Origin: Zychaea mexicana
Taxonomy: Eukaryota > Mucoromycota > Mucoromycetes > Mucorales > Lichtheimiaceae
NCBI RefSeq assembly: GCF_025766255.1
Contig: NW_026516664.1
Coordinates: forward strand, 992,001 to 1,056,000
Direction: 5' to 3'
Length of the DNA stretch: 64,000 nucleotides
The stretch's first letter is position 1. Each line of letters starts with the position of its first letter. Below, one piece after another: positions 33,327 to 44,381 of the stretch. The notes under the pieces were generated by a model. It was not told the origin of the DNA. It did no database searches and worked only from the letters and a program-made list of their open reading frames with translations. The position numbers were made by a program, and so were the translations under genes.

Positions 33327-34904
33327 ATGAAACTTTCAGCATCTCCATCATTGCCATCAATTATCGTAAACACAACAACAGCGACCAATGTGAAACAACA
33401 GCCTCACCATATCATTGCAGCAGTCCTGGACACTTCGCCTATCCAATGCACCCAATTCTATTATTTCGACGAAGGCGGTACAACAACAGCAGCAGCAGCA
33501 CCTACAACTTCTACGACGACAGCAAAAGCTAACGTTGTTTTACGCTCCTCTTCTTCAAACACCCTTACTCGACACCTCGAAATGCATGATGAGCGGCGAC
33601 AAAGAGAGACAATGGTGCGGCGAAGCAGCACCGGCTTGTTTAGTTCGTTATCGCTTTCGACTAGCACCAGCACAGTCAGCACGGCCAGCACGGCCAGCTC
33701 TAGCAGCGCTAGCAGCGACGAAGATGAAGAACAAGTGAACGATGACGAACGCGAGCAGAAAAAGTCGATCCTTAGTGCTGCAACTGCTACCCAATATCCA
33801 TCCATCAAGCTCACACAGCGTCTGCCGCATACGTCCGGATGTCTTGACGTGAACATGGCCGAACGTGTACGTTTTGATTTATTTCATTTTTGGCTGTTTT
33901 TTTTGCGAAGAACAGAAATATAAAAGAGCACGTTTCAGCACAAAGATATAAAACCAAACGCTTTACTGATTGTACGTATTTTAATATTGATAAACAATAG
34001 CTTCGAAGTCATTTTCCATCACGCGTAGCAGTATGCTCCGAATGGTCATTGCTGTACAGTATGGACCAACATGGAGCGAGTCTACAGACCATGTATCGCC
34101 AGCTATCACAGCACCACGGCCCTTGTGTGCTAGTTATTCAGACCATTGACGACGAGGTAATTGATTCGCAATAGCAGAATCGTTGGTGACGATAATATGA
34201 TGTTATTTCGAAAATTCTTTTGAAGAACGAAAATAATAAACTTGTTACTTCATATGCATAACAAATCGTAGATCTTTGGCGCCTACTTATCAGAACCAGT
34301 ACATGTCCAGTCACGATATTATGGATCAGGCGAATGGTAAGTAATATTGGTTGAGCCTTTTGCACAAAAAACAGGAGTATTATCAGACATGTAGCTACAT
34401 GTAAATAAACAAGCACCAAAGAACGGGAATGATTTCTAACATCTTTTTTTTTGACACAGTTTCCTTTGGAGGTTGGATTCCTCCTCGTCGTCGACCAACA
34501 ACGGCATGCATGTAGCTGATCAAGATATTGATGTGCTATCTACTGCTGCTGCTGCTGCTGCTGCTGCTAATACAGAATCCAGCGTACTACCTCTGGATAT
34601 CTATCGTTGGACAGGCAAAAACGACTATTTATGCTATTCTGCTCGAGACTACATCAGCATGGGTGGCGGGTAAGTTTAAATTGTACTCGGTGCATATATG
34701 GGTAAGAATAAACCCGTAGCTATTCAATTGTTGCTGATCACACACACACATATTCCTAATAGAGATGGCCGCGTGGCGATCTGGCTCGACGAAGATTTGC
34801 TCCAAGGACACACAGAATCATGTGCCACGTTTGATAACAAACCCCTAGCGACTAGCTCAAAGTTCGAATGCCTCGCATTGGAAGTATGGGGCTTTCGATA
34901 CTAA
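33327..34904 (+). CDS. TLDc-domain protein (OXR1-like)
   Basis: Five exons: 33327-33866, 34001-34156, 34272-34336, 34460-34669 and 34763-34904; in phase, 370 aa. The N-terminal 165 residues are low-complexity (Thr/Ser/Ala runs, then SDEDEEQVNDDEREQKK). The TLDc domain follows: LTQRLPHT, WSLLYSMDQHGASLQTMYRQ, GPCVLVIQTIDDEIFGAYLS, YYGSGECFLWRL, YRWTGKNDYLCYSARDYISM, GGGDGRVAIWLDEDLLQG, and the terminal CLALEVWGFRY. This order is diagnostic. Family members such as OXR1/NCOA7 protect against oxidative stress or bind the V-ATPase. A (CTG)n tract encodes poly-Ala inside the domain between the FLWRL and YRWTG strands, in a loop that tolerates inserts. Which role applies here is unknown. Confidence 0.93.
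34540..34568 (+). repeat. (CTG/GCT)n tract encoding poly-Ala within the TLDc domain
   Basis: About nine trinucleotide units, read in frame as Ala codons. It lies in an Asp/Asn-rich insert between conserved TLDc strands. Confidence 0.9.
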
Positions 34905-35374
34905 AAGCATACCATTGATACCCTTCTCTTTATACATATCGCACGTCTCATATACATACCGTCAGCAAAATCATTTCATCTTTAACCAAACTACTACCTG
35001 GCTTCATCTCACCTTCAAAGGCATACCCTCAACAATTATATCCCATTTTCTCTCCTCTCTCTCTCTCTATCTCTCTTTGTATAATCTTCTCTCTGCATTT
35101 CTCTCTTTTGTCTATCTATTACTCACTTTCTCCAAAAAATCAGTTCTCCTTTTGCTTTTAAAAAATAATATGCTTGCTTTATTATTATTATGATTATTAT
35201 CAGGGTCAAACAGATTGTGCAATTGATTCGGGATAATAGACAATATTAGCAAAAACGCTACACATGCACGCATGCATGCATATATGGCGCTACGAGAAAA
35301 ATAAAATAAAAAACAAAGGTATATTTACACAATTTTTTCTGTCGTTGTTGTGGAGCGCAGGGGAATTATGAACA
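34905..35374. other. Convergent 3' spacer
   Basis: Lies between the stop codons of the TLDc gene (plus) and the PIP-box-like gene (minus). It holds a (CT)n run at about 35055-35068, T-rich stretches and A-rich stretches that would serve both 3' ends. No gene. Confidence 0.6.
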
Positions 35375-36292
35375 TCATAACAATAGCTCGTCCGCAATCT
35401 GCTTGAGGAAAGCAATCGATTCGTCCGCTGTCAGCTGCCGTCGTACCGTTACAACAACGATTTGTTGCTGTTCTTGCTCTTCATCCTTATTCTCAACCAA
35501 TGGTATCTTGTACAGTGGAGGGTTATTGACCGTTAATAATTGTTGGAACTTTAGCAAGAATTCGTGATCTACTGTAATTTTCGTCTTTTTGGTAGCCTGT
35601 CGTCCTTGTCGCAACGTGCTTTTTGTCACCGCCACTGCGCAGCACTCTTCGTCGTTATTGATATTATCGTCACTATCGTCGTCATGCTTTCGTCGTCGAC
35701 TGGATTGCTTTAATAGATTACAATCATCGTCTTCATTCTTGTTTCGGTGCTGGCTGTACTCTTGAACCATCCGCTGCCATAATTCCTGAAAAGACAGTTG
35801 TTTTCGCACTCGCCGTTGATCTGCATCAATCTCCATAGAGGCGTCTTGTTGCTTGGCTGTGAAATAACGCGTGATAGGTCCCGTTACTGGCTTTTTTGTT
35901 GCTGCTACTGGCCGTGCCGTTGGTCCTTTACCGCATTTCTTTGGCGTTTTTGTCATGGCCAAGGGCAAAGTAGATTGTCTAGTTCTCGTTGTAACAGTAG
36001 TGATGGTATGAATCTTGGTGCTCTTAGTGGCGAGGAATAGGGATGGCTTTTGCAATTGTGATGGCTCAGAATTGCTGGTAGGTGCACAGAGCCAGGGCAC
36101 AGCTTGATGTTGTTGATGTAGTGCGGAATGCTTGTAGGAGGAAGGAGTAGAGGAAGAAGCGTCGACGGTTCCAGCGTCGAAAGCAATGGACTTTACTCGT
36201 TGTTGTGCAGATTCTCCTTTGGATTGCGGTGCATGCTGCTGCTGTGGTGCATGTTTCTGTGTATGGAATCCAAAAGCATCAAGGGTACTCAT
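35375..36292 (-). CDS. Hypothetical basic nuclear-type protein with PIP-box-like motif
   Basis: Single exon, 305 aa, start ATG at 36292. There is no enzyme domain. The first 130 residues are disordered (Gln, Ser, Pro, Thr) and the centre is basic (TPKKCGKGPTARPVAATKKP). About residue 138 is GPITRYFTAK, which resembles a PCNA-interacting box (x-x-I-x-x-Y-F followed by basic residues), although the usual Gln is Thr. Then a Gln/Arg-rich helix (KQLSFQELWQRMVQEYSQHR), a basic cluster RRRKHDDD, and a short helical C-terminus (LTADESIAFLKQIADELLL). Composition and motif suggest a nuclear, DNA-replication or repair-linked adaptor, but this is inference. The intact ORF and codon usage argue for a real gene. 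Confidence 0.65.
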   Translation of the reverse strand: MSTLDAFGFHTQKHAPQQQHAPQSKGESAQQRVKSIAFDAGTVDASSSTPSSYKHSALHQQHQAVPWLCAPTSNSEPSQLQKPSLFLATKSTKIHTITTVTTRTRQSTLPLAMTKTPKKCGKGPTARPVAATKKPVTGPITRYFTAKQQDASMEIDADQRRVRKQLSFQELWQRMVQEYSQHRNKNEDDDCNLLKQSSRRRKHDDDSDDNINNDEECCAVAVTKSTLRQGRQATKKTKITVDHEFLLKFQQLLTVNNPPLYKIPLVENKDEEQEQQQIVVVTVRRQLTADESIAFLKQIADELLL

Positions 36293-37452
36293 GAAGGTAT
36301 GTTAGCTCTGTATGTAGTAGCCCGTTGGTCAGGTTTTGAGAGAAGGCTATTATAGAAGCAGAAGGAATGGACGAAGAGAAGAGGAAAGGCACACAAGTGG
36401 TAGAAGTAGCACAATGATAAAAGAGAAGCACAATGAATAGTACGCACTGTGTTAGACACTACAAGCAACCGGAGTTTGTCACACAAAAAGATTTTTTTCG
36501 CAGGTACAAGTGCGTACGCGACAAAAAAATTCCCGATCCAGATCTACACGCGACTGGTGCCTTATGCACGCGTTTTCGATAAGCAATGTCAATAAAACAC
36601 GTACAGTTAATAATCGATTTATTTTTGCTTCTATAGTATTACAGGATCTTCGTAGTTGAACACATCAAGAATTTATTTTACAGCTCGATGTTGCATATTA
36701 TGGCATTTTATCTTTACTAGGAAGTGCCAAAAAGCAAGACAGTTACGAATGCGATTCCTTTTCCAGCAGGGCCTTCATAGTCATCGCGTAACCTACATCG
36801 GTGATGGCAATAAGACTGTGTTCACAAGCATGACCTAGTCCTGGGAGCACATCATAACCGGAGCATAAGCCAACACGTAAAGCGGTTTCTTTAGTTTACG
36901 TAGCCTTTCGAAATCCAAATGCGTGGCGTGTCACACTTGACATGTTCTTCACAAGATATTCCGGTAAAATTCCATGAGCATGATGCTCTTTTATACCATC
37001 TTCAGGTTTCTTGTACAGCTAAGAAACATGCTATAACAGCAAGTTTGATAAGTATGTATACAATAATGGGTTACATACAAAGATCATTCAAGGAGCTCAC
37101 TCGAAAAAGAGGAAAAGAATGTAAATTACATCAACACTAATTTCTCGTGGTTCAACAGTAGATCTATCACAAATTTCTCAGTATGAAGTGACAACTTTCA
37201 GGTCTATGTTCTGACAGTGAAATGCTAAAAGTGCGGAAACTTCAAAATATAAAATGTAATATGAAGCACCGGTCCACTTTGTTCTTCTTTTTAGATTACA
37301 TACTATTGTTTTGTAGAAGGAGGAGGCGAAACTATAATGTACAGTAGTACGGAAATATATAGTACGGGAAGAGAAAACCTAGTTGAGAAAAGGAACATAG
37401 AAGAAAGAAGCGAAGTGTATGAGAGGATTTGGGTATATACTATACAACATTA
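36293..37452. other. Spacer with a possible transposase scrap
   Basis: AT-rich. A plus-strand frame near 36765-36830 reads HRVTYIGDGNKTVFTSM, reminiscent of the YxGDGDSxxF strand seen in some Mutator-like transposases, but the following sequence is broken by stops. Otherwise nothing recognised. Confidence 0.3.
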
Positions 37453-39703
37453 TTAATCGATAGAAAAATTGCTTATTTGCGGAAGATATGCACTACTGCT
37501 CAAATCCAACACATTGATTTGATTATAGAGCTGTCTCCCATCGTAGCCACCGTTCAAAAACAGCCTACTGTCATACAGGAGCATCGTATGATATCCACGA
37601 GGTGTAGGTGCCTGCCCATACACTTTACGTGTTTCCCATGTCATTGTTGCTAGGAGCGCAAGAATATAATAATGGTGGTTAGTTAACTCTTCCTTAATGC
37701 TTACAATTACTCTGAGCTAATTGCATCACTACTAACCAAGGTTTAGTAGTAAGAGATCATCACAATAGCGTGTACCGTCGTGTCCACCAGTTATAAACAA
37801 ATATGATCCAACAGCAACGGCAGCATGGGATAATCGCTTTAAACGGGCCGGTTGCTGAGCTCCTCTTTGAACGTCGACTTTCGTCCATGTATTCGTTTCT
37901 ATTTCACATGTTAATAGTGTAAGTTACATCGCCTCTTCCCGACTGGTAATGGTTATACATTACTTTGCTTACCCAAATTTAATATATTTACATCATCAAA
38001 GGTATCATGTCCATCACTGCCTCCAAAAACGATCAATCGATCCTTGACAAGTGTAGACGTATGGTATCCGCGTGGTAACGGCTTAGTACCCTTGACATCA
38101 ATGGGTGTCCATGTCATTGCATCCAAATTAAGCGCATGCAGATCGTTGAGAGCTCGATCTGTATCACCCCCACCAAATATGTACAATGTGTCCTGCCAAA
38201 CAATGGATGAGTGCGCCCTGCGCGGTGACGGGGGTGGCCCTAGTACATCCGGTTTACTCCAGATCATAGATGCTACACGACGGTATAAACAGGTTGTATA
38301 AAATCAATACTACAGTCGTTTAAGAACTCGTATAATGAATGAGTATATACCAGTATCGAGGACATAGAGATCATTAGTATAGTTTAGTCCGTCACCACCT
38401 CCAAACATGTATATTTTCCCTTGATGTGCCACCATACTGTGCGCACGTGATGGTGGAGGTCGATCACCATATACGGTCGGTCGAATCCATTTAAACGTAT
38501 CTATCATTTTTGAATATATACATGCCACAAAAGGGAAGACCGTTAATACCCTTTGCAGCTCTTTACATCAGAGGGTAATATTCCCCACTTCGTCTCTATT
38601 ATCCCTTTTTTCTTCTAGGTCCGAAAAATAACTTACCCAGTTCCAATGCATAAAGTGTTTCCGAGCATCCATGACTATCTGTGCCACCAAAAACATACAT
38701 TAAATCATCCACAACAACACTCGCATGTGCTCGCAGTGGCCGAGGTACCGCACCATGCACTGCAGGTCGTGACCAATACATGGCAGGCGGAGGGGCCCAC
38801 ATTATGTCCACATCGTTTGAAACGACTAGATTTTTCATTCGTTTCGGCTGCTGTTGATGCTGCTGTTGATTCGATTTTTTCTGCGAGGAAAACAATGAAG
38901 TCGATTGTTGATTGAACGAACTACTATTGTCACTGTGCATTGAACATATCGGCGATCGACTACTCCGACCAGCAGTTGTAGTAGGTGTCGTTGGTGGCGA
39001 TTGTTTTGTTGCGTGCCTATAATGGTCTCGTTGCTGTTGAACTGATCAAGACACGAGAAATATCGTTAAATTGGGATACGCAGAGCTGTCAACGAGATAC
39101 GTAGAGGAATCTGCAAAAGTCCTTATATGATACTCACTCATCACATCTGACATCGCGCCACCGTTGACTCCTCCTGTACCCGATGTTTGTGAATACTGTT
39201 GGTTGTCGAAAGAAGCCGTACTGCTACTCCTTGTTGTTTCTGAAAAAACTCCAAAATCATCTTCTTCGCGTACAGCGCTCATCCAGTGCGCCATTGAAGA
39301 ATCGGCTAATCTATCGCCCGGAAACTTAAGCTTTTTCTTCTTCTTTTTAAATCACACCATAATCTCCCTGTCCTTTTCTTTGGTATTGCCGTCCATTCTT
39401 TTTTGTTCCGCTGGAAAGAGAATGCATGACATACCTTGGAGATGACATGGCACCTGAGGACATGAATCGTCGAGGTAAGCTATGACTGTTATAGTTGTTG
39501 TTGCTGTGGTTACTATTTGCTGGTGCTGTACCCATCGACGACGACGACGACGACGTGGCCGATGATGCAGATGAAAGCGATCGTTTAACTCGAGATATTA
39601 AGCTGATTTTTGCACCAGGAACCTCGAGGGTACTTGAGGATAATGACTTTGCTTTCATCAGCAACGTATCGCTTGTTGCTGAAGATGAATGATCTGATGA
39701 CAT
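37453..39703 (-). CDS. Kelch-repeat protein (Tea1-like beta-propeller)
   Basis: Seven exons: 39703-39435, 39310-39138, 39041-38637, 38500-38351, 38272-37973, 37898-37737 and 37649-37453; in phase, 551 aa. The N-terminal 190 residues are Ser/Gln/Thr-rich and disordered. Then come six kelch units, each with the double Gly and a W/R pattern: PRPLRAHASVVVDDLMYVFG, PPPSRAHSMVAHQGKIYMFG, SPRRAHSSIVWQDTLYIFGG, LPRGYHTSTLVKDRLIVFGG, RLKRLSHAAVAVGSYLFITG, and TPRGYHTMLLYDSRLFLNGG. They should close a six-bladed propeller. Four introns fall at the blade boundary in phase 1, typical of exon-encoded kelch blades. Fungal relatives include cell-polarity proteins of the Tea1/Ral2 kind, but no coiled coil follows here, so the role is open. 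Confidence 0.88.
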
Positions 39704-41814
39704 GATGAGTTCAAAAAAAACGTAGGAAAAACCGTGGGACGAGGATGAGAAGGAAGTGAGGGGAGGAGTTTTGGATAACGCTGATGCGGCTTTGAGAAGG
39801 AGAGATGTGTCTTTGTATGCGACTGTGTAAATATACAAAGTGTCGAAAGGGAGGAATGAGAGAGGAGGATGTGATTTTTGTAAGATAAGGAGACGAAAGA
39901 GGAGGGGAAGAAGAGAGAGAGAGAGAGAAAGACGAGATGGGAGAAAAAAAGCCTTTCATCATTTCTTGTGTCATGCAAAGAATTGGACAGTGTGTAACGT
40001 ACCCCGCGGTAGCTATGGAAACCTCCAAGCCTTCATGTTGTGACCATGACGATGATGACCTTTCTGCTTGTTATGGAGAATTCTTTTGTATTGTTCTACC
40101 TTTCGGACAGAAGCGACAATTCAATAGGATCTAATACTGCTACTGTTACTGAGCATGTCTTTTGAGGTTTGACTTGTTTGTTTTTTGTTAAACATATGAT
40201 GTACCTGCCGATAAAGCCTTCTGCTGATTATACTTTCGCTTGTGTACAACAGTCAGCAAGTTAGTAGCTCCGTAACGATCGAGACAAAGTGTTGCTTTTC
40301 TTCACACACCAAAAAGCTGGATAAAATGCTGGTCCGTTGTGTGGGCAGCCTTGCCGGTTGTATGTACTGCTGTGCTATTGGACCGTGCTATTACTCATTA
40401 TGCTTACTTGTTTTAGCCTGTGAGTTTTGTTTCTGTGTGTGAAATACCCTTGCTTTTTAACAGAAAAGTAGTGATCTAGTGCTCTATAATTTGCTAAACA
40501 GTAGTACTTGTTAAAGCATCTATTATACAAGCACGTATGTATCCAATGGCAACGCATACACTACACCCACCTCCAGCTACTATCTTAAAGAGCATTTTTG
40601 ATGCTGCGTGTGGGGCTGTTGATGATGTGTGGGGTATAAATTAGATTACAGGCTATGTGATCCGTGTACATGCGTATTACATGTCATACGTACACTGACC
40701 TGATGACCCAGAAAAAAACCTTATTTTAGTAACCCATCTTCTGTTTGCTCCCTGAACTTGTCTGAACGTGTAAAAGATATAAACATGTAAAATTAAGCTC
40801 ACACCGTTTGTTGATACACAGAAAGACAGCCTTCACCACTCGTGAACAATTAACAGTGACACAGAGAAAAGAGTATCAGCACACTTTTCATGAGAGCCGT
40901 TAGCGTAAACTGTTATACCTGCGACGACCTTCTCTAAGCAACTTATAACTGCGCAAAGGGACTGCCAAAATCTATGTAGCTCTTACACGTTTCAGTTCGT
41001 TGCTACTAAGATCAAGTTCATGGGAGGACACTGTCTATGTCTTCATAAAGTAAGCGATGATAAATGAGTTCAAATAGCATATATAAAGATTGCTTTTTCA
41101 CCATCTTTGTGACACATACTGATCGTTCCCAACTCCCTCAGGAAGCAATTGCAGCCAAACGCGATCAACGAAAATCAAGCGCACCCTTGCAAGAGAAGCC
41201 AGGACTAAGCCAGTTACTACGTACTTCACGCGCTCATAGAAACGTTTAAATGCCTGATGACACAGAACTTTACAGACTATGCTCCATCGACAAGTTCTAC
41301 AGCATACAATAACAACAAACATACAAGACAGCTCCTGGTGGTACCTATCGGTCTAGACATAATCTAACAAGATAATCACTAGCTATCGGCCGTTTATATA
41401 ACTCTACTGCTCCGTTCCCTTTGCTTTTTAGAATTAAAGTTGTCAGTGGTAACACTTTTTGCACAATCAGAATCAAATATCAGAGTGCCAAAAGCTTTTG
41501 GTATCCGTGCCGGATGAGGTAACAAAGTGATTTCAGCTTGCAAAACACTATCAACAGCATAATGCTAGTACACTTTTAGCAACAGTTCAAGAACGCAGTG
41601 GTTGAAGTTGTGGTGGTTCATGCAAGGGATACATCGTCGACGACCAATGCTAATAAAAACACACAAGCGTTATTGATACGTCGTAATATTGATGAGAACC
41701 AGTTATTGTATTTGATCAATGGATTTTATTCATTATCTCCAATGGAATCATCAAAAGGATGGAATCATCAAAGGGTGGGGGAGAGAGAAGGTATATAAAC
41801 GCTGCTATACGTGT
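39704..41814. other. Spacer, no gene recognised
   Basis: A purine-rich stretch lies at 39890-39950 (5' region of the kelch gene). A plus frame at 41064-41249 contains EAIAAKRDQRKSSAPLQEKP and might be an exon fragment, but has no supported extension. The region just before 41815 is the tubulin 3' end. Confidence 0.45.
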
Positions 41815-43507
41815 CTAGTACTCGACTTCCTCCTCGAGCTCGGAATCGCCAAGGGAATCCGAGCCGACTTCTTCGTAATCCTTCTCGAGGGCAGCCAAAT
41901 CTTCACGGGCTTCCGAGAATTCACCTTCCTCCATACCTTCACCGACGTACCAGTGGACGAAAGCACGCTTGGCATACATCAAGTCGAACTTATGGTCCAA
42001 ACGAGCCCAGGCCTCAGCAATGGCAGTGGTGTTGCTGAGCATGCAGACAGCACGCTGGACTTCGGCCAAGTCACCGCCAGGGACAACAGTGGGGCGCTGG
42101 TGGTTGATACCGACCTTGAAGCCGGTAGGGCACCAGTCGACGAACTGGATGGTGCGCTTGGTCTTGATGGAGGCGATGGCGGCATTGGTATCCTTGGGAA
42201 CAACATCACCACGGTACAACAAGCAGCAGGCCATGTACTTGCCATGACGGGGGTCGCACTTGACCATCTGGTTGTTAGGCTCGAAGCACGAGTAGGTGAT
42301 TTCGGGCACAGACAGCTGCTCGTGGTAAGCCTTGGCAGCCGAGATGATGGGGGCGTAAGTGACCAAGGGGAAGTGGATACGAGGATATGGCACCAAGTTG
42401 GTCTGGAATTCGTTCAAGTCGACGTTCAACGAACCGTCGAACCGAAGCGAGGCAGTGATCGACGAGACAACCTGGGCAATCAAGCGGTTCAAGTTGGCAT
42501 AGGTGGGGCGCTCAATGTCCAAGTTGCGACGGCAAATGTCATAAATGGCCTCGTTGTCGACCATGAAGGCACAGTCAGAGTGCTCCAAGGTGGTGTGGGT
42601 GGTCAAGATCGAGTTGTACGGCTCAACAACGGCAGTCGAGACCTGCGGAGCAGGGTACACACTGAACTCGAGCTTGGACTTCTTACCATAGTCGACCGAA
42701 AGACGCTCCATCAAGAGAGCACCGAAACCGGAGCCAGTACCACCACCGAACGAGTGGAAAACCAAGAAGCCTTGCAGACCACTGCAGTTGTCAGCCAGCT
42801 TGCGGACACGGTCCAAGACAGAGTCGACGAGTTCCTTGCCGACGGTGTAGTGACCACGGGCGTAGTTGTTGGCGGCATCCTCCTTGCCAGTGATCAGTTG
42901 CTCTACAATAAGCAAAATAAAAGCAGATGGGCCCCTTTTTCTGTTAGTACATGGCTATACACATGGCGTATGTACACATATACACTCACGCACACTGTAC
43001 GCGTGCGCAGACAGAGCGTTCCACCCCTTATTTCTCTTCCTCCCAAACCCATTACCCCCTTTTTCTCCCTGCTCCATCATCCCTATCACTTGTGTCCTTT
43101 CTATGGCTCTTTCCCAAGCCTCTCCGTCATGTATGAGATATGTCATCATCTTCACCAGGGAGAGAGAGAGAGAGAATATATAGAACTTTATAGAACAAAA
43201 TTGGACGCTTCTGCACACACTCGGAAGAAAGAGAAGGTAACGTACCAGGATGGAAGAGCTGGCGGTAAGTGCCAGTGCGGACCTCATCAACGACAGTGGG
43301 TTCCAAATCAACAAAGACAGTACGAGGAACATGCTTGCCAGCGCTGGTTTCGCTAAAGAAGGTAGCGAACGAATGGTCGGTAGTCTCTTGTTCAGCAGGA
43401 ATGCGGCCATCGGGGTTGATGCCGTGCTCCATACAGTACAATTCCCAGCAAGCGTTACCAATCTGGATACCGGCTTGACCGACGTGAACACTGATGATTT
43501 CTCTCAT
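41815..43507 (-). CDS. Alpha-tubulin
   Basis: GTP-binding subunit of microtubules. Two exons, 43507-43246 and 42902-41815, join at [21 protein letters not shown], giving 449 aa. Diagnostic motifs are [20 protein letters not shown], the tubulin signature [58 protein letters not shown] and the catalytic Glu loop of alpha-tubulin near [20 protein letters not shown]. The tail ends EEEVEY, retaining a terminal Tyr. Residue 40 is Gln, so the Lys40 acetylation site is absent, as in many fungi. A TATA box lies about 150 bases upstream. Codon use is more biased (many AAG, CAC, GTC) than neighbours, as expected for high expression. Confidence 0.98.
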
Positions 43508-44381
43508 ATTTGTTTAATAGTAATTGTTGTAGTAGTGATGGGTAGATGGGGTTTTAGAAAGTCGATAGTTCCAAGATTAGGGCAGGACACCGATTGTAAG
43601 AAGAAAGAAAAAAAAGAGGGTTGGGTTGGAGTGGAAGGGGGGGGGAAAGATGAAAGCTTATAAAGTTGCCTGCACGCGACATTGGAACGGCGCTCCAATC
43701 ATGATGCGCATTTTACAATGCGGCACGAGGTTCCGTCCCACAAATGGAGACCGTGAACGTCCCTGGGCTGTACGCTAATAGTGACTAGCAGCAGGGAAAA
43801 CATGTGCTGACTTGGGTAACGTTTCCGTTGCTGCTGCTGCTACTAGTACCACTATGCTACTAATACTTTCAGCGCTGCTAGGTTGCTGCTGCTAGGTTGA
43901 TCTGAAAAGGACAGGTCTATCGCTCGTCAATGCAAAAGACACTACTTGCTTTATAAAATGTAAACGCCGTTCAAAAAGTAAACAAAGCAGCAAGTTGATT
44001 GTCAATGACACTCTTTACTGTTCGCAGTGCGTGCTCTCAGTCAGGGCCCCCACATCTACCTTATAAACTAAGGCGGGGGAGAACCTTTTCATAGGTTGAT
44101 ACTACAGACACAAACAGCTGTCAAATTGTATCGATCGTCGGACACAGGTCGGGACTATTTCAAAAAGTGCGCTAGTGCTGTAGTAATACATTTGGAGTTT
44201 TTAATATAAATAGAACACTTTCGATGTGCACGGGTGAGAACACAAGGAGATGTTGTAGGCAATGCTTTTAAAGAGTTACAAATGGTGCGTTGTGTATACA
44301 AAACAGAGAAAATGATGGAAGAATGCAGAAATTAAAGAAAATGAAAGAAAAAGGGGACGGGCGTGGAGGAGGACAAGCCTT
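43508..44381. other. Promoter region of alpha-tubulin and SDA1 3' end
   Basis: A TATA element is at 43658-43665. G-rich and CTG-rich stretches (about 43800-43900) lie upstream. No gene seen. Confidence 0.55.
43658..43665 (-). promoter_or_regulatory. TATA box of alpha-tubulin
   Basis: CTTTATAAG on the minus strand, about 150 bases upstream of the ATG at 43507. A pyrimidine-rich leader follows on the coding strand. Confidence 0.5.

Noticed and set aside
41719..43356. 545-aa plus-strand frame antisense to alpha-tubulin
   Set aside because: It is produced by strong codon bias of the tubulin gene on the other strand and runs through its intron.
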